From Streptomyces mirabilis (GTDB lineage Bacteria; Actinomycetota; Actinomycetes; Streptomycetales; Streptomycetaceae), in the NCBI RefSeq assembly GCF_018310535.1, contig NZ_CP074102.1, positions 992,001-1,056,000 of the forward strand: a DNA stretch of 64,000 nucleotides. Direction: 5' to 3'. The notes under the pieces are model-generated. The model did not search any database. It saw nothing but the letters and a program-made list of their open reading frames with translations, and was not told where the DNA came from. Both the position numbers and the translations under genes were made by a program. Position 1 is the stretch's first letter. The number at the start of each line of letters is the position of its first letter. Of the stretch, positions 23,676 through 31,208 are shown piece after piece.

Positions 23676-24164
23676 TCAGCGAGTGCGAGCGCCGCCGCGC
23701 GCGGTCGGCGGGGCGGGAGCCGTGTGCGTGCTCCTGTTGGCAGCCCGGCTCGGCGCAGACGCCGCCCATGCCCCTGGGAACCAGACAGCGGTGTATTCCT
23801 TGATGGCGTCGCGGAGCCCGGTGAACTCAGCCCCCTCCCAGGGTGGTTGACCGGCGCGGCGGTACTTGTCGAAGGTGCCGCGAGTGGAATTGTTCAGGGG
23901 CCGGTTGCTGGCCACGTCGCGGCGGTCGAAGGTGCCGTGGTCCAGAAAACTGAGGGCGACCGCGTCGATCTCGCCGCGGTCCGGGTGGACGACCGCAAGG
24001 CGTAGACCGCCGTAGGTGTCCGCGTAGATGGTGCGGGTGAAGTCGATTCGGAGCCGAAGGTGCATGCCTGGAGTCGGCGCGGCGAGGTAGGTGTTGCCCA
24101 CGACGGTGCTGTCGTGAAAGGGGAGGCGGAGTTCGGCGAGGAACTCAGGGGCTTGCAGGGACAA
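23676..24164 (-). CDS. Hypothetical protein
   Basis: This 162-residue protein has a compact beta-rich first part (FLAELRLPFHDSTVVGNTYL, HLRLRIDFTRTIYADTYGGL, RLAVVHPDRGEIDAVALSFL) followed by TFDRRDVASNRPLNN and a helical end with an Arg/Ala/Pro-rich tail. There is no signal or membrane segment. It lies 29 bases after the DUF317 gene and 52 bases before the frameshifted one, inside the operon. I do not recognise the family. Confidence 0.65.
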   Translation of the reverse strand: MSLQAPEFLAELRLPFHDSTVVGNTYLAAPTPGMHLRLRIDFTRTIYADTYGGLRLAVVHPDRGEIDAVALSFLDHGTFDRRDVASNRPLNNSTRGTFDKYRRAGQPPWEGAEFTGLRDAIKEYTAVWFPGAWAASAPSRAANRSTHTAPAPPTARGGARTR

Positions 24165-24193
24165 GGAGGATCTCCGGTCGGGTCAGGAGCGTT

Positions 24194-25066
24194 CTACCGG
24201 CGCGGGCCGGGCAGGGCCGGTCGGCTGGTGGTGCTCCAGCGCGGGACGCTGGCCGCGGGCAGCGCAGCCGGACGACGGGAGGAGACGGCCCGCTGCACGT
24301 CGAGCGGAGTGGGAGCCGGCGGGCCGGGCGGGAGGATCGGGGTGAGCTGGGCCATCCCCTTGATGTAGCTGGAGGTCACCTCGCGCCACCGGGGCAGGGG
24401 AGCCGGATCGGCGACGCACTCGGTGACGGCGGTGAGCAGGGCGACCGGGGTGTCGGTGCTGGCCGTGGCGTACCAGACGGGCCGGTCGATGGACTTGCCC
24501 GCCCACAGCTGCCAGCGGGACTCGCGCGTGGTCAGTTCGGCTTCCGGATCGAGGTCGCCGGTGGTGAACTCCAGGCCGGCGTGCCCGTCCGGGGCCTGGA
24601 CCGCGAAGACGCCCCAGCGTGGACGGTCGATCTCCCAGCCCTGCTTCAGAAACGGCACGACCGCGAGGAAGGGATCGTGCTCGTCGATGCCGGAGACCGG
24701 CCGGGCCAGGTAAGCATCCGGTCCCTGCTCGTACGCCGTGGCCAGGACCGTGGTGAACGCCTGGACGAACTCGGTGGGAACGCGGTCGTTGAAGCAGACG
24801 CCCCACGCGGGCGGTCCGAAGGAGTCCTTATAAGCATTGATGCGCCAGAGTCCGTCGTCCTCGCCTTCGGGCAGGTAGCCCAGGCGTACGCGCCGGTCGG
24901 GCGCGCTCACGTACACGTTGGAGTCCTCGTCGTACCGCAGGTCCCAGCCGAGGTCGAGCAGCGGGGCGAGGGCGGGGTCGCCGGTTCCGGTGGTGGAGGC
25001 GAGGTGGCGCGGGGAGACGTAGACGTCGCCGTCGATTTCATGGTGCGGATCGGGCTGTGGGTTCAT
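24194..25066 (-). CDS. DUF317-family protein
   Basis: The 290 residues hold two DUF317 modules. The first is VYVSPRHLASTTGTGDPALA, WRINAYKDSFGPPAWGVCFN, VPTEFVQAFTTVLA; the second contains FLKQGWEIDRPRWGVFAVQA, WQLWAGKSIDRPVWYATAST and TPVALLTAVTECV. The C-terminus is Pro/Arg-rich and disordered. Its start overlaps the stop of the ATP-grasp gene by four bases, so the two proteins are made together. The function of the family is unknown; the coupling to a ligase gene is noteworthy. Confidence 0.85.
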   Translation of the reverse strand: MNPQPDPHHEIDGDVYVSPRHLASTTGTGDPALAPLLDLGWDLRYDEDSNVYVSAPDRRVRLGYLPEGEDDGLWRINAYKDSFGPPAWGVCFNDRVPTEFVQAFTTVLATAYEQGPDAYLARPVSGIDEHDPFLAVVPFLKQGWEIDRPRWGVFAVQAPDGHAGLEFTTGDLDPEAELTTRESRWQLWAGKSIDRPVWYATASTDTPVALLTAVTECVADPAPLPRWREVTSSYIKGMAQLTPILPPGPPAPTPLDVQRAVSSRRPAALPAASVPRWSTTSRPALPGPRR

Positions 25067-26292
25067 CGGTCCGCCCTCGTGGTGACGGTGATCTCGTCAG
25101 CGGCGAGGTCGAGGCGTTCGGTGATCTCGACGGTGGTGCGGCCGGTGACGATGTAGAACCCGGCCCGGGCGGTGAACAGGTCGCCCTCGGGCGGCAGAAC
25201 GAGCTGGTCGCCGATCTCGCGGATCCACTGCACCTGCCGCAGCCAGGGGGTGTGGGCGGCGAAGGGCTGGTTGATGTGCCGGGCGGTGAGGGTGCCGGAG
25301 GTGTCTGGGTAGAGCATGCGGATGCCTGCAGCTCCGCTGCGGGTCGGGGTGAGGTCCGGCGCTCGGCCGCAGGCGAGGTCGGCGGCGGCCCTGGGCAGGT
25401 CGATGCCGGTGGCGAGGCGGACGAGGTGGCCGATCATGTCGCCGCCGATGCGCGCGTTGACCTCGATCAGCCGGGGCCTGCCGTCCACCAGGCGCAGCTC
25501 GACGTGCTGCACGCCGTCGGTGATCCCCAGGGCCTTGACCGCAGCAGCGGCGGCCGGGGCGACCTGGGCCAGAAGCGGGTCGGCGGCATCGACGGTGTGC
25601 CCGGTCTCATCGAAGTACGGCGCGGGGCCCAGGTGCTTGCGGGTCACCGCGACCGCCGTGGTTTCGCCGCGGTGGGTGACGCATTCGACCGAGACTTCCG
25701 GACCGTCGAGGTACTCCTCGACCAGGACCCCGGTGTCCTCGCGGCTGCGGCTCGCGCCGGCCGAGGCGAACGCGAACGCGGCGGGCAGTTCTTCGGGATG
25801 GTCGAAGCGGATCACGCCGATGCTGCCCGCGAACGCCGCGGGCTTGATGACCGCTGGCAGGCCGAGGGTCATCGTCGCCAGGCCGGCCTCCAGCAGGGTC
25901 CGCGCCCTCATTGAGGCGGCCGAAGGCACGCCGTGGCGGGCGAACAGGGTGCGGGCGGTTGCCTTGTTGCGGCAGGCCCGCATCACCTCGACGGACGTCG
26001 AGGACAGACCGAGCGCGCGGGCAAGACGGGCGGTGGGGACGAGGTGCCACTCGTCCCAGGTGACCACGCCGGCAAGGTCGTGGCGCTCGGCCAGCGCCCG
26101 GCCGCCGGCGAGCAGTGCTGCGGGGGCGCTCAGATTGACCACGGTGTGGTCAACGATGAACGGCTTCTCCCACGACGGCTCGGTGCCGGTGAGCAGGACG
26201 ACGTCGTACGCGGCGGCCACCTGCTCCAGGCAGTAGCCGCGATAGGTCTCGTCGCCGGGAGAAACGACGAGGACGAGGGGGCGAGCGGACAA
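25063..26292 (-). CDS. ATP-grasp carboxylate-amine ligase family protein
   Basis: ATP-grasp enzymes join a carboxylate, via acyl-phosphate, to an amine or thiol. The 409 residues show the full architecture: N-terminal Rossmann-like domain (PLVLVVSPGDETYRGYCLEQ), central domain with ARHGVPSAAS and the ATP-binding strand GLPAVIKPAAFAGSIGV, hinge VLVEEYLDGPEVSVECV, and catalytic strand VELRLVDGRPRLIEVNARIG with the Mg-binding Glu and Asn residues. It ends in a short beta region typical of dipeptide or amino-acid ligases of the carbamoyl-phosphate-synthase-like group. The neighbouring MFS gene suggests a small ligated product that is exported, but no substrate can be named. Confidence 0.85.
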   Translation of the reverse strand: MSARPLVLVVSPGDETYRGYCLEQVAAAYDVVLLTGTEPSWEKPFIVDHTVVNLSAPAALLAGGRALAERHDLAGVVTWDEWHLVPTARLARALGLSSTSVEVMRACRNKATARTLFARHGVPSAASMRARTLLEAGLATMTLGLPAVIKPAAFAGSIGVIRFDHPEELPAAFAFASAGASRSREDTGVLVEEYLDGPEVSVECVTHRGETTAVAVTRKHLGPAPYFDETGHTVDAADPLLAQVAPAAAAAVKALGITDGVQHVELRLVDGRPRLIEVNARIGGDMIGHLVRLATGIDLPRAAADLACGRAPDLTPTRSGAAGIRMLYPDTSGTLTARHINQPFAAHTPWLRQVQWIREIGDQLVLPPEGDLFTARAGFYIVTGRTTVEITERLDLAADEITVTTRADR

Positions 26293-26343
26293 GAAGGGTT
26301 CTCCGTATCGGTGGACGGCAGGACGAGGGAGGAGAGGGGTGTC

Positions 26344-26646
26344 TCAGGCGGCACGGCGGCGGCGCAGCTCGAACGCCGCAGCCCAGTGGGGATGTTCGTC
26401 GATCAAGCGGCGGGCGTAGAGGGAGGTGTAGTTGTTGTTCAGCCCGGCGACTCCGTGAGGGAGCTGGCGGCGCAGGTCCTCGAACAGGTCTTTCAAGCTG
26501 ACCCGGGTGGCGCCGGCGGCCAGGCGGCGGGCGGCCATGCGTTCCAGGGCCCAATAGACGTGCGGGTTGTGGGCGTCGAAGGCGTGGAACTGCTCGGTGA
26601 TGGTGCGGCCGGTCGCGCGGTGCGATCCGAAGGCGGCGATGGACAT
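26344..26646 (-). CDS. Small phage-like hypothetical protein
   Basis: The 100-residue product contains EQFHAFDAHNPHVYWALERM, SLKDLFEDLRRQL and LNNNYTSLYARRLIDEHP. I associate this pattern (F.AF...NP.VYWALE ... L.L..LFE.LR ... LNN....LYAR....) with small proteins of phages and prophages, function unknown. GGAGA precedes the ATG by about 7 bases. It lies between the MFS and ATP-grasp genes and is probably co-transcribed. A moonlighting regulatory or DNA-binding role cannot be excluded. Confidence 0.7.
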   Translation of the reverse strand: MSIAAFGSHRATGRTITEQFHAFDAHNPHVYWALERMAARRLAAGATRVSLKDLFEDLRRQLPHGVAGLNNNYTSLYARRLIDEHPHWAAAFELRRRRAA

Positions 26647-26678
26647 GAAGTTCTCCACAGGCTGGGGGCGCAGCGAGT

Positions 26679-27914
26679 TCAGGTGCGCAGGGCGGGATCG
26701 GTTCGCAGGCGGGCGAAGGCGCAGAACAGACCGAGGGCCTGCAGCGCGGCACAGACGGTGATGACGTGGCCCAGCGCGTCGGGCGGGGTGAGTGCGGTGA
26801 GCACGCCGGCGACGGGGAAGGGCAGCAGGAGGATGAGGATGGTCGCCGACAGGGTGCTGCCGAACTTCTCCGGAGGGATCAGGCGGGAGCGCAGGGTGCG
26901 CAGGACGACCGCTAGGCCGCCATCTGCTGCCATGAGGACCGCGACCAGGACGAGGTAGGACCGGTAGTCGGGGGCCAGGGCGGCGGCGAGACAGCCGAGC
27001 GAGGCGAGGGCGGCGCAGGCGGCGCCGACCGGCCACAGGCCGAGGCGGTCGAGCGCGAACCGGCAGAGCGTGACGCTGAGGAGCGTCGCTGCGGCAGCGG
27101 CGGACCAGACAAGGCCGACTGCCGTGGTGGACTGCCCGAAGTGCTTGACGACGATCACGGGGCCGGCCGCTTGGAGAAGGCCGGTGGCCAGGTTGGACAG
27201 GGTCAGTCCGGTCACGAGCCAGCCGAGCGCGGGAAGCGAGCGGATGGTGCGCCACCCGGTGAGGAGTCCGGCGCCGGACTGTCCCTTCGGCGCACGGGCC
27301 GGTGCCACGGGCGAGGGCGGGGTGCGCAGGGCGAGCAGCGCGGCAAGCAGCGAGAGCACGGTGATCACCGCGAGCATCGACGGTGGCCCGGCAAGCAGGA
27401 GCACCCCGGCGAGTGCCGGGCCGGCCAGGGTCGCGGTCTGGTCGATGCCGAGCAGGACGGCCTGGACACGGTGGGCCCGCCGTCCTGCTCGGCGTCCGGC
27501 GGCGGCGCCCGCTGTCTCGGCGGCGATATAGCTGAACTCGGTGAGCACGCCGGTCGTCGCCGCCAGCACCATCACGGTCGCGCTCGCCACGGTGCCGGAC
27601 GGGTGGAGGTGGAGCAGGACCGCGCCGGCGGCGAGGGCCAGTGCCCGTCCCAGGGAGGCCCGGTGGAAGACCACGGCGGCACCGCGCCGGTCGACAACCG
27701 ATCCGGCCCACCCGAACGCGGCCAGCCGCGGGATCCACTCCAGGGCGAAGGCTGCGCCCGTCAGCGCGGCGGAGCGCGTCGTGGACAGGACGAGCAGCGG
27801 GATGCCGTAGGTGGACATCGCGAACGCCAGCGCGTCCGCCGTGCGCGGCAGGTAGATGCTGCGCATCAGCCCGCCGGTGTGGCGTGCGTGCCGGGGTGTG
27901 ACCGCTTCGCTCAC
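26679..27914 (-). CDS. MFS transporter, probable exporter
   Basis: The 411 residues show about twelve hydrophobic segments and the loop-2 MFS signature (GWAGSVVDRRGAAVVFHRAS, G-x3-D-R-x-G-x-R/A-like). A charged central loop (RTPPSPVAPARAPKGQSGAG) separates the two six-helix halves. Members of this group usually export small molecules by proton antiport. The start overlaps the stop of the winged-helix gene upstream (ATGA). With the ATP-grasp ligase two genes on, it could export the ligase product or give self-resistance. The substrate is unknown. A second MFS protein is encoded at 51691-52959, but the two are not close in sequence. Confidence 0.85.
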   Translation of the reverse strand: MSEAVTPRHARHTGGLMRSIYLPRTADALAFAMSTYGIPLLVLSTTRSAALTGAAFALEWIPRLAAFGWAGSVVDRRGAAVVFHRASLGRALALAAGAVLLHLHPSGTVASATVMVLAATTGVLTEFSYIAAETAGAAAGRRAGRRAHRVQAVLLGIDQTATLAGPALAGVLLLAGPPSMLAVITVLSLLAALLALRTPPSPVAPARAPKGQSGAGLLTGWRTIRSLPALGWLVTGLTLSNLATGLLQAAGPVIVVKHFGQSTTAVGLVWSAAAAATLLSVTLCRFALDRLGLWPVGAACAALASLGCLAAALAPDYRSYLVLVAVLMAADGGLAVVLRTLRSRLIPPEKFGSTLSATILILLLPFPVAGVLTALTPPDALGHVITVCAALQALGLFCAFARLRTDPALRT

Positions 27915-28390
27915 GCGACCGGCTCGGGTTCGGACAACCTGGCTACCTGGGGGTTGTCGGCCAGCCAGTGGATCAGGAGCGTGCGGAGACGGGCCAGGCC
28001 CGTCTCCGCTCCGTCGGCGCGCTCGGTGGTGAGCGATGGTGCCAACAGGTCAAGGGCGTGCCGGATGCGGCTGCTGAACTCGCAGACGGGGGCCGGGACG
28101 GCGTGACGCCGGGCCCAGCGGGCCATCGCGTCGTAGAGGTCGGCCAACTCCATCCCGGGCTCGGTCAGTTCCAGACCGGTGCCTGGCGCGGTCCGGATGA
28201 GACCGTGGGCGCGGGCCGTGTCGGATGCGCTGCGCAGTTGGTGTGTGGAGAGGTCGGGCAGGGTGCCGGCCAGCCGTCGCGGCGGTATGGCGCCGTTGTC
28301 GTCGATCTCGGTGACCAGGCGGACCAGGGGCCGCGAGGCGAGCAGTTCGACAGCGCGCTGCGCTTCGGCAGAGGTAAAGGGGGTGCTCAT
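27911..28390 (-). CDS. Winged-helix transcriptional regulator
   Basis: In 159 residues the part from SAEAQRAVELLASRPLVRLV through LAGTLPDLSTHQLRSASDTA and GLIRTAPGTGLELTEPGMEL follows the pattern of winged-helix regulators (HxlR/MarR type): first helix, recognition helix, then a wing ending in an ELTEPG-like turn. The start ATG overlaps the stop of the tandem HxlR gene, so both regulators are made together. They presumably control the MFS/ATP-grasp operon or respond to its product (inference). Confidence 0.7.
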   Translation of the reverse strand: MSTPFTSAEAQRAVELLASRPLVRLVTEIDDNGAIPPRRLAGTLPDLSTHQLRSASDTARAHGLIRTAPGTGLELTEPGMELADLYDAMARWARRHAVPAPVCEFSSRIRHALDLLAPSLTTERADGAETGLARLRTLLIHWLADNPQVARLSEPEPVA

Positions 28391-29229
28391 CGGCGCGGGC
28401 CTCCCGCCGGGATGGCTGCTTTCGGGCGGGCGGTCGTGGCGTGCGAGAAGAGATCCCCGTTGTGCCAGGCGGGAGGGGACTGGGGTGTCCGAGCGGGTGG
28501 GAGTGCCGTGGGGGCCGGCCGGGGCTGGCTGCTGGTCCACGGCCTCGGCGCGGGCTTCGTCTGCGGGTGCCCCCAGACCGGGTGCTGGGCCGCCTGGTCG
28601 AGGGGCTGCCCGGCGGACCAGGCGGACAGGGTGCCGAGCACGGGGCCCAGGCCGTCGCCGGCTGCGGACAGCCGGTAGGGCTGGCCCATGCCGTCGGTGT
28701 CGACCAGGCCGTCGAAGACGAGCTGCCGCAGAGGCGGATAGATGTTGGTCCAGTCGCTGCTGGGCATCACGATCCGGGCCAGAGCACGGCCGCTGACTTC
28801 CTCACGGGACTTGAGCACCCACAGGATGGCGGCGGCATGGCGGCGGGTGAGCAGGGTGAGGCTGTCCTCGATCTGCTCGATCGCGGGCAGCGGGCGGTCC
28901 GCCTTCTCCAGGTGTTCCTCGGCCCAGGTGACGATCACCGGCAGGACCGGCAGCAGGGCAACGCCACGTTCGGTGTGGCCGTAGGTCACATGCCGTGCGG
29001 TGTGTTCGGTGCGTTCGACGAGTCCTGCGTCGCACAGCGCCTTGAGCTTGGGGTGGAGCTGGCCGTTCTGCAGCCAGGACACCTTGGCCGCCAGCTCGCT
29101 GTAGCGCAGCGGCGGGCCGGAGAGGGCCAGGAGGATCCTCACGTTCCAGCGCGGGGTGATCATGGCGAGGGCCTCGGTGACCCGGGCGATGTCGGCGTCG
29201 GTGTCAGGGGGCAGAGCGGTGATGGCCAA
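28387..29229 (-). CDS. Tandem HxlR-type transcriptional regulator
   Basis: The 280 residues contain two winged-helix units. The first is a full HxlR match: ALAMITPRWNVRILLALSGP, LRYSELAAKV, LHPKLKALCDAGLVERTEHT, VTYGHTERGVALLPVLPVIV. The second repeats the plan in diverged form (LLTRRHAAAILWVLKSREEV, NIYPPLRQLVFDGLVDTDGM, PYRLSAAGDGL). The C-terminal 75 residues are Pro/Ser-rich. HxlR proteins usually regulate by sensing small molecules. Two units in one chain suggest a built-in pseudo-dimer. It is the lead regulator in the operon and is translationally coupled to the next winged-helix gene. Confidence 0.8.
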   Translation of the reverse strand: MAITALPPDTDADIARVTEALAMITPRWNVRILLALSGPPLRYSELAAKVSWLQNGQLHPKLKALCDAGLVERTEHTARHVTYGHTERGVALLPVLPVIVTWAEEHLEKADRPLPAIEQIEDSLTLLTRRHAAAILWVLKSREEVSGRALARIVMPSSDWTNIYPPLRQLVFDGLVDTDGMGQPYRLSAAGDGLGPVLGTLSAWSAGQPLDQAAQHPVWGHPQTKPAPRPWTSSQPRPAPTALPPARTPQSPPAWHNGDLFSHATTARPKAAIPAGGPRR

Positions 29230-29270
29230 GGGAGGAACTCCTGGGTTATGAAAGGGGGATCGCCTGCGGG

Positions 29271-29684
29271 TCAGCGGCTGTGCGCCGGACTCGGGGCCGG
29301 AAGAGGCGGAGCCGGAGCAGGCGGCGAGGGAGCTGGCGGGACAGGCGTCGGGGCCGGGACGCGGGCCAGGCTCTGCAGGACGGCGGCGACCGATTTGGCC
29401 TGGACCTCGCGGACGGCGACGGCTTCGGCGAGGCGGCGGGTCCCGTCGAGGAGGTGGGAGACCTCGTGCGGGCCGATCTGCCGCTCGGGGTGGATGAGCC
29501 TGGCGAGGTGGTCACGGTGGAAGTCGATGCTGCGCTCGGCGAGGGCGAGGTCGTCGTGCATGCCGAGCAGGGCGGAGAGCATGCCGGGCGGCTGGTCCTG
29601 GGCGTGGGCTTCGAGGTCGGCGAGCGGTGCGCCGTACAGGTCCTCGATCCGTCCGGCTATGTCGGTGGACGTGGGGTGGGGCAA
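29271..29684 (-). CDS. Hypothetical helical protein
   Basis: The 137-residue product, read from TTG, begins MPHPTSTDIAGRIEDLYGAP and is mainly helical (LSALLGMHDDLALAERSIDF, TRRLAEAVAVREVQAKSVAA), ending in a Pro/Ala-rich tail. A GTG upstream would add 14 residues, but those codons lie in the stem of a hairpin that seems to end the preceding gene, so TTG is preferred. It precedes the regulator genes in the operon. Similar to the neighbouring small helical proteins in composition only; no family recognised. Confidence 0.6.
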   Translation of the reverse strand: MPHPTSTDIAGRIEDLYGAPLADLEAHAQDQPPGMLSALLGMHDDLALAERSIDFHRDHLARLIHPERQIGPHEVSHLLDGTRRLAEAVAVREVQAKSVAAVLQSLARVPAPTPVPPAPSPPAPAPPLPAPSPAHSR

Positions 29685-29714
29685 GCGGGGGCTTTCACGG
29701 TCGGCGGGCCCGGG

Positions 29715-29744
29715 CCGCCCCGGCACGCTGGGGTGCCGGGGCGG
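29715..29744 (-). terminator. Hairpin after the interrupted gene
   Basis: CCGCCCCGGCAC and GTGCCGGGGCGG form a 12-bp stem with loop GCTGGG, 40 bases past the stop of the interrupted helical gene. It may be a partial terminator that lowers expression of the downstream part of the operon. Confidence 0.55.
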
Positions 29745-29783
29745 CAGGCGGGGCGGGGTTGCGGAGGCCCTGAGCTGAGCCGT

Positions 29784-30137
29784 TCATACGGGCCGGGCCT
29801 GCTGGGCGGGCGGGGGCATGGTGCGCAGCAGCTCGCCGAGGGCGGCGCGGTAGCCGTCGCGAGCCTCCAGTGCTGCTTCCAGCCACTGCGCGTCGAAGCG
29901 GAGCTTGTCCGCCGATAGTTCGCCCATGTCGCGGTCGGGATCCATGTCGGCGTGGACGCGGGCGCGGACGCGGGCGACCTGCTCTTCGGTGAGCGCCAGG
30001 AAGGAACGCAGCTCCAGGGCCCGGGCGAGCGCGGGCGAGGCATCGTGGCCGCCCGCCGCTTCGTACAGCTCGGGGGCCAGCTTACCGAAGACTTTCTACA
30101 GGTCGGCATCCATGGTGCTGGGCTTGTCCCGGCTCAT
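29784..30137 (-). pseudogene. Helical hypothetical gene interrupted by an early in-frame TAG
   Basis: The ATG overlaps the stop of the preceding gene (ATGA), and the frame begins MSRDKPSTMDADL. It then meets TAG at 30096-30098, after only 13 codons. In the same frame the sequence continues as a coherent protein: KVFGKLAPELYEAAGGHDAS, ALELRSFLALTEEQVARVRA, SADKLRFDAQWLEAALEARD, YRAALGELLRTMPP, then TGA. Codon use is typical throughout, and no good start follows the TAG for the next 50 codons. One base change (for example TGG to TAG) would explain it. If genuine, the gene is off; a sequencing error or read-through is the alternative. Confidence 0.7.
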
Positions 30138-30616
30138 CGGGCGGCCCTTGCCGATCGCCACGCCGTCGCCGGTGCGGTTGTACCCGCGGGCCGGTTGGGG
30201 GCGCTGGTCTGCACCGCCGGGCCGGTGCGGGGTCGAAGGCGGGCGAGGCGCTCTGCGGCGAGGTCCTTCTTCCCCGGGGCGTCCGGGTCGAGGAGCCATC
30301 GCACGACCAGGGCACGGCCGTCGCGGGCGGTGACGGCTGCGTTCACCCGATGGGCGAGGCCCATCGTCGGGTCGTCGACCTCGCTGGGCTGGGTCTGCAG
30401 TGCGGCGAGGAGGTCGTCCTCCGTGCGCTCCAGCACGGACTGGGCCTCGACGAGAAGGCCGTGCCACTTGACGACGTCGGTGGCGTCAGGGTTCGCGGTC
30501 GGCGCGGCGGCGACCGCGGCCTTCAACTGGTCCATGCCCATGTCGAAGCGCGCTTCGATCCGTTCGGTGAGCACACCCACGACATCCGCAGAATCCTCGG
30601 ATATGCCGTCGGACAA
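30134..30616 (-). CDS. Hypothetical protein
   Basis: The 160-residue product is helical in its first two thirds (VVGVLTERIEARFDMGMDQL, VKWHGLLVEAQSVLERTEDD), with RDGRALVVRWLLDPDAPGKK near residue 100 and a disordered basic tail. It shows no motif I recognise. It lies between the secreted SH3 gene (100 bases upstream) and the interrupted helical gene, with which it overlaps by four bases. Its position suggests membership of the promoter-A operon. Confidence 0.65.
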   Translation of the reverse strand: MSDGISEDSADVVGVLTERIEARFDMGMDQLKAAVAAAPTANPDATDVVKWHGLLVEAQSVLERTEDDLLAALQTQPSEVDDPTMGLAHRVNAAVTARDGRALVVRWLLDPDAPGKKDLAAERLARLRPRTGPAVQTSAPNRPAGTTAPATAWRSARAAR

Positions 30617-30716
30617 GGGGGATCTCCTGTTCTGGAAAGGCCGATGCCTGGAGGGGAATGTGAGGGGCGGCCGTACCCGGCGGCTCAGCCGCTTACCGGG
30701 GCGTGCTGGACTCCGG

Positions 30717-31061
30717 TTAGTCCAGGCACATACGAACGTCGCGGTAGACGTACGTGCCGGAGACCCAGCCCTTGACGCCGGTCGTCCTGTCCTTGATGTA
30801 GAGCCAGTTGCCGCTCTTCTTGGAGACGGTGAACTTGTGGCTCTTGTAGAGCACGCCGACCGCGGTGGACTTCGTGGTGGCCTTGGACCGGATGGTCACG
30901 GCCTTCGTGTGGACCGCGTACGGCAGCGGCGGGAGGTTGTGGCAGTTGGTGATGGAGGCCGCAGTCGGGAGCGGGGTCGCGCCGGCGGTAGTGGCAGACA
31001 GCATCGGCAATGCGAGTGCGCCGAGCATCGCCGCGGATATTGCAATTCGGGTGGAGCGCAT
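30717..31061 (-). CDS. Secreted SH3-like domain protein
   Basis: The 114 residues start with a Sec signal (MRSTRIAISAAMLGALALPM, cleavage probably after AGA or ATP near residue 28). The mature protein is one bacterial SH3 domain: VTIRSKATTKSTAVGVLYKS, then HKFTVSKKSGNWLYIKDRTT and VKGWVSGTYVY. Two cysteines (NCHN and MCLD) probably form a disulfide. Such domains usually bind cell wall or peptides. It is the first gene after promoter element A. A second SH3-like secreted protein follows the wall hydrolase gene in the transfer core (36413-36769), so both may act in the wall during mating (inference). Confidence 0.8.
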   Translation of the reverse strand: MRSTRIAISAAMLGALALPMLSATTAGATPLPTAASITNCHNLPPLPYAVHTKAVTIRSKATTKSTAVGVLYKSHKFTVSKKSGNWLYIKDRTTGVKGWVSGTYVYRDVRMCLD

Positions 31062-31126
31062 GCGGAAGAAACCTCCGTGAGGGCATAGGGATTACGGGGA
31101 GAGGTGCCGCGGGGTTGTCCCGGCGG

Positions 31127-31185
31127 CTGTATAAGAGTCCGGAGAATCGCCGGTTTGGCTAACCGGCGATCGTCGGCTATGTTGC
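31127..31185 (-). promoter_or_regulatory. Palindromic promoter element A, upstream of the 31-22 kb operon
   Basis: On the minus strand the element reads GCAACATAGCCG, then arms CGCCGGTT and AACCGGCG separated by AGCCA, then ATTCTCCGGACT and TTATAC, which fits a -10 box. The first gene starts about 65 bases beyond. The same order of motifs is repeated at 53511-53563 (26 or more identical positions around the palindrome) and, less exactly, at 34901-34942. It is probably a promoter with an operator over the -35 region. Confidence 0.65.
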
Positions 31186-31208
31186 GCCGCCCGCGTCGGG
31201 GTGAGCGC

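Noticed and set aside
21796..23769. One continuous minus-strand frame that would fuse DUF317-like sequence to the surface protein
   Set aside because: The surface protein has its own start and signal peptide at 22806, and the N-terminal part of the long frame is out of phase with the DUF317 first module. It is better explained by a frameshifted upstream gene.
29657..30109. 150-codon minus-strand frame overlapping the interrupted helical gene
   Set aside because: Its translation is Pro/Ser/Arg-rich shadow sequence; the alternative frame with the early TAG gives a coherent helical protein and overlaps the previous stop properly.
31148..31168. Palindromes CGCCGGTT/AACCGGCG as terminators
   Set aside because: They precede operons, are followed by promoter-like sequence, and are conserved together with flanking bases outside the stem, which a terminator would not need.
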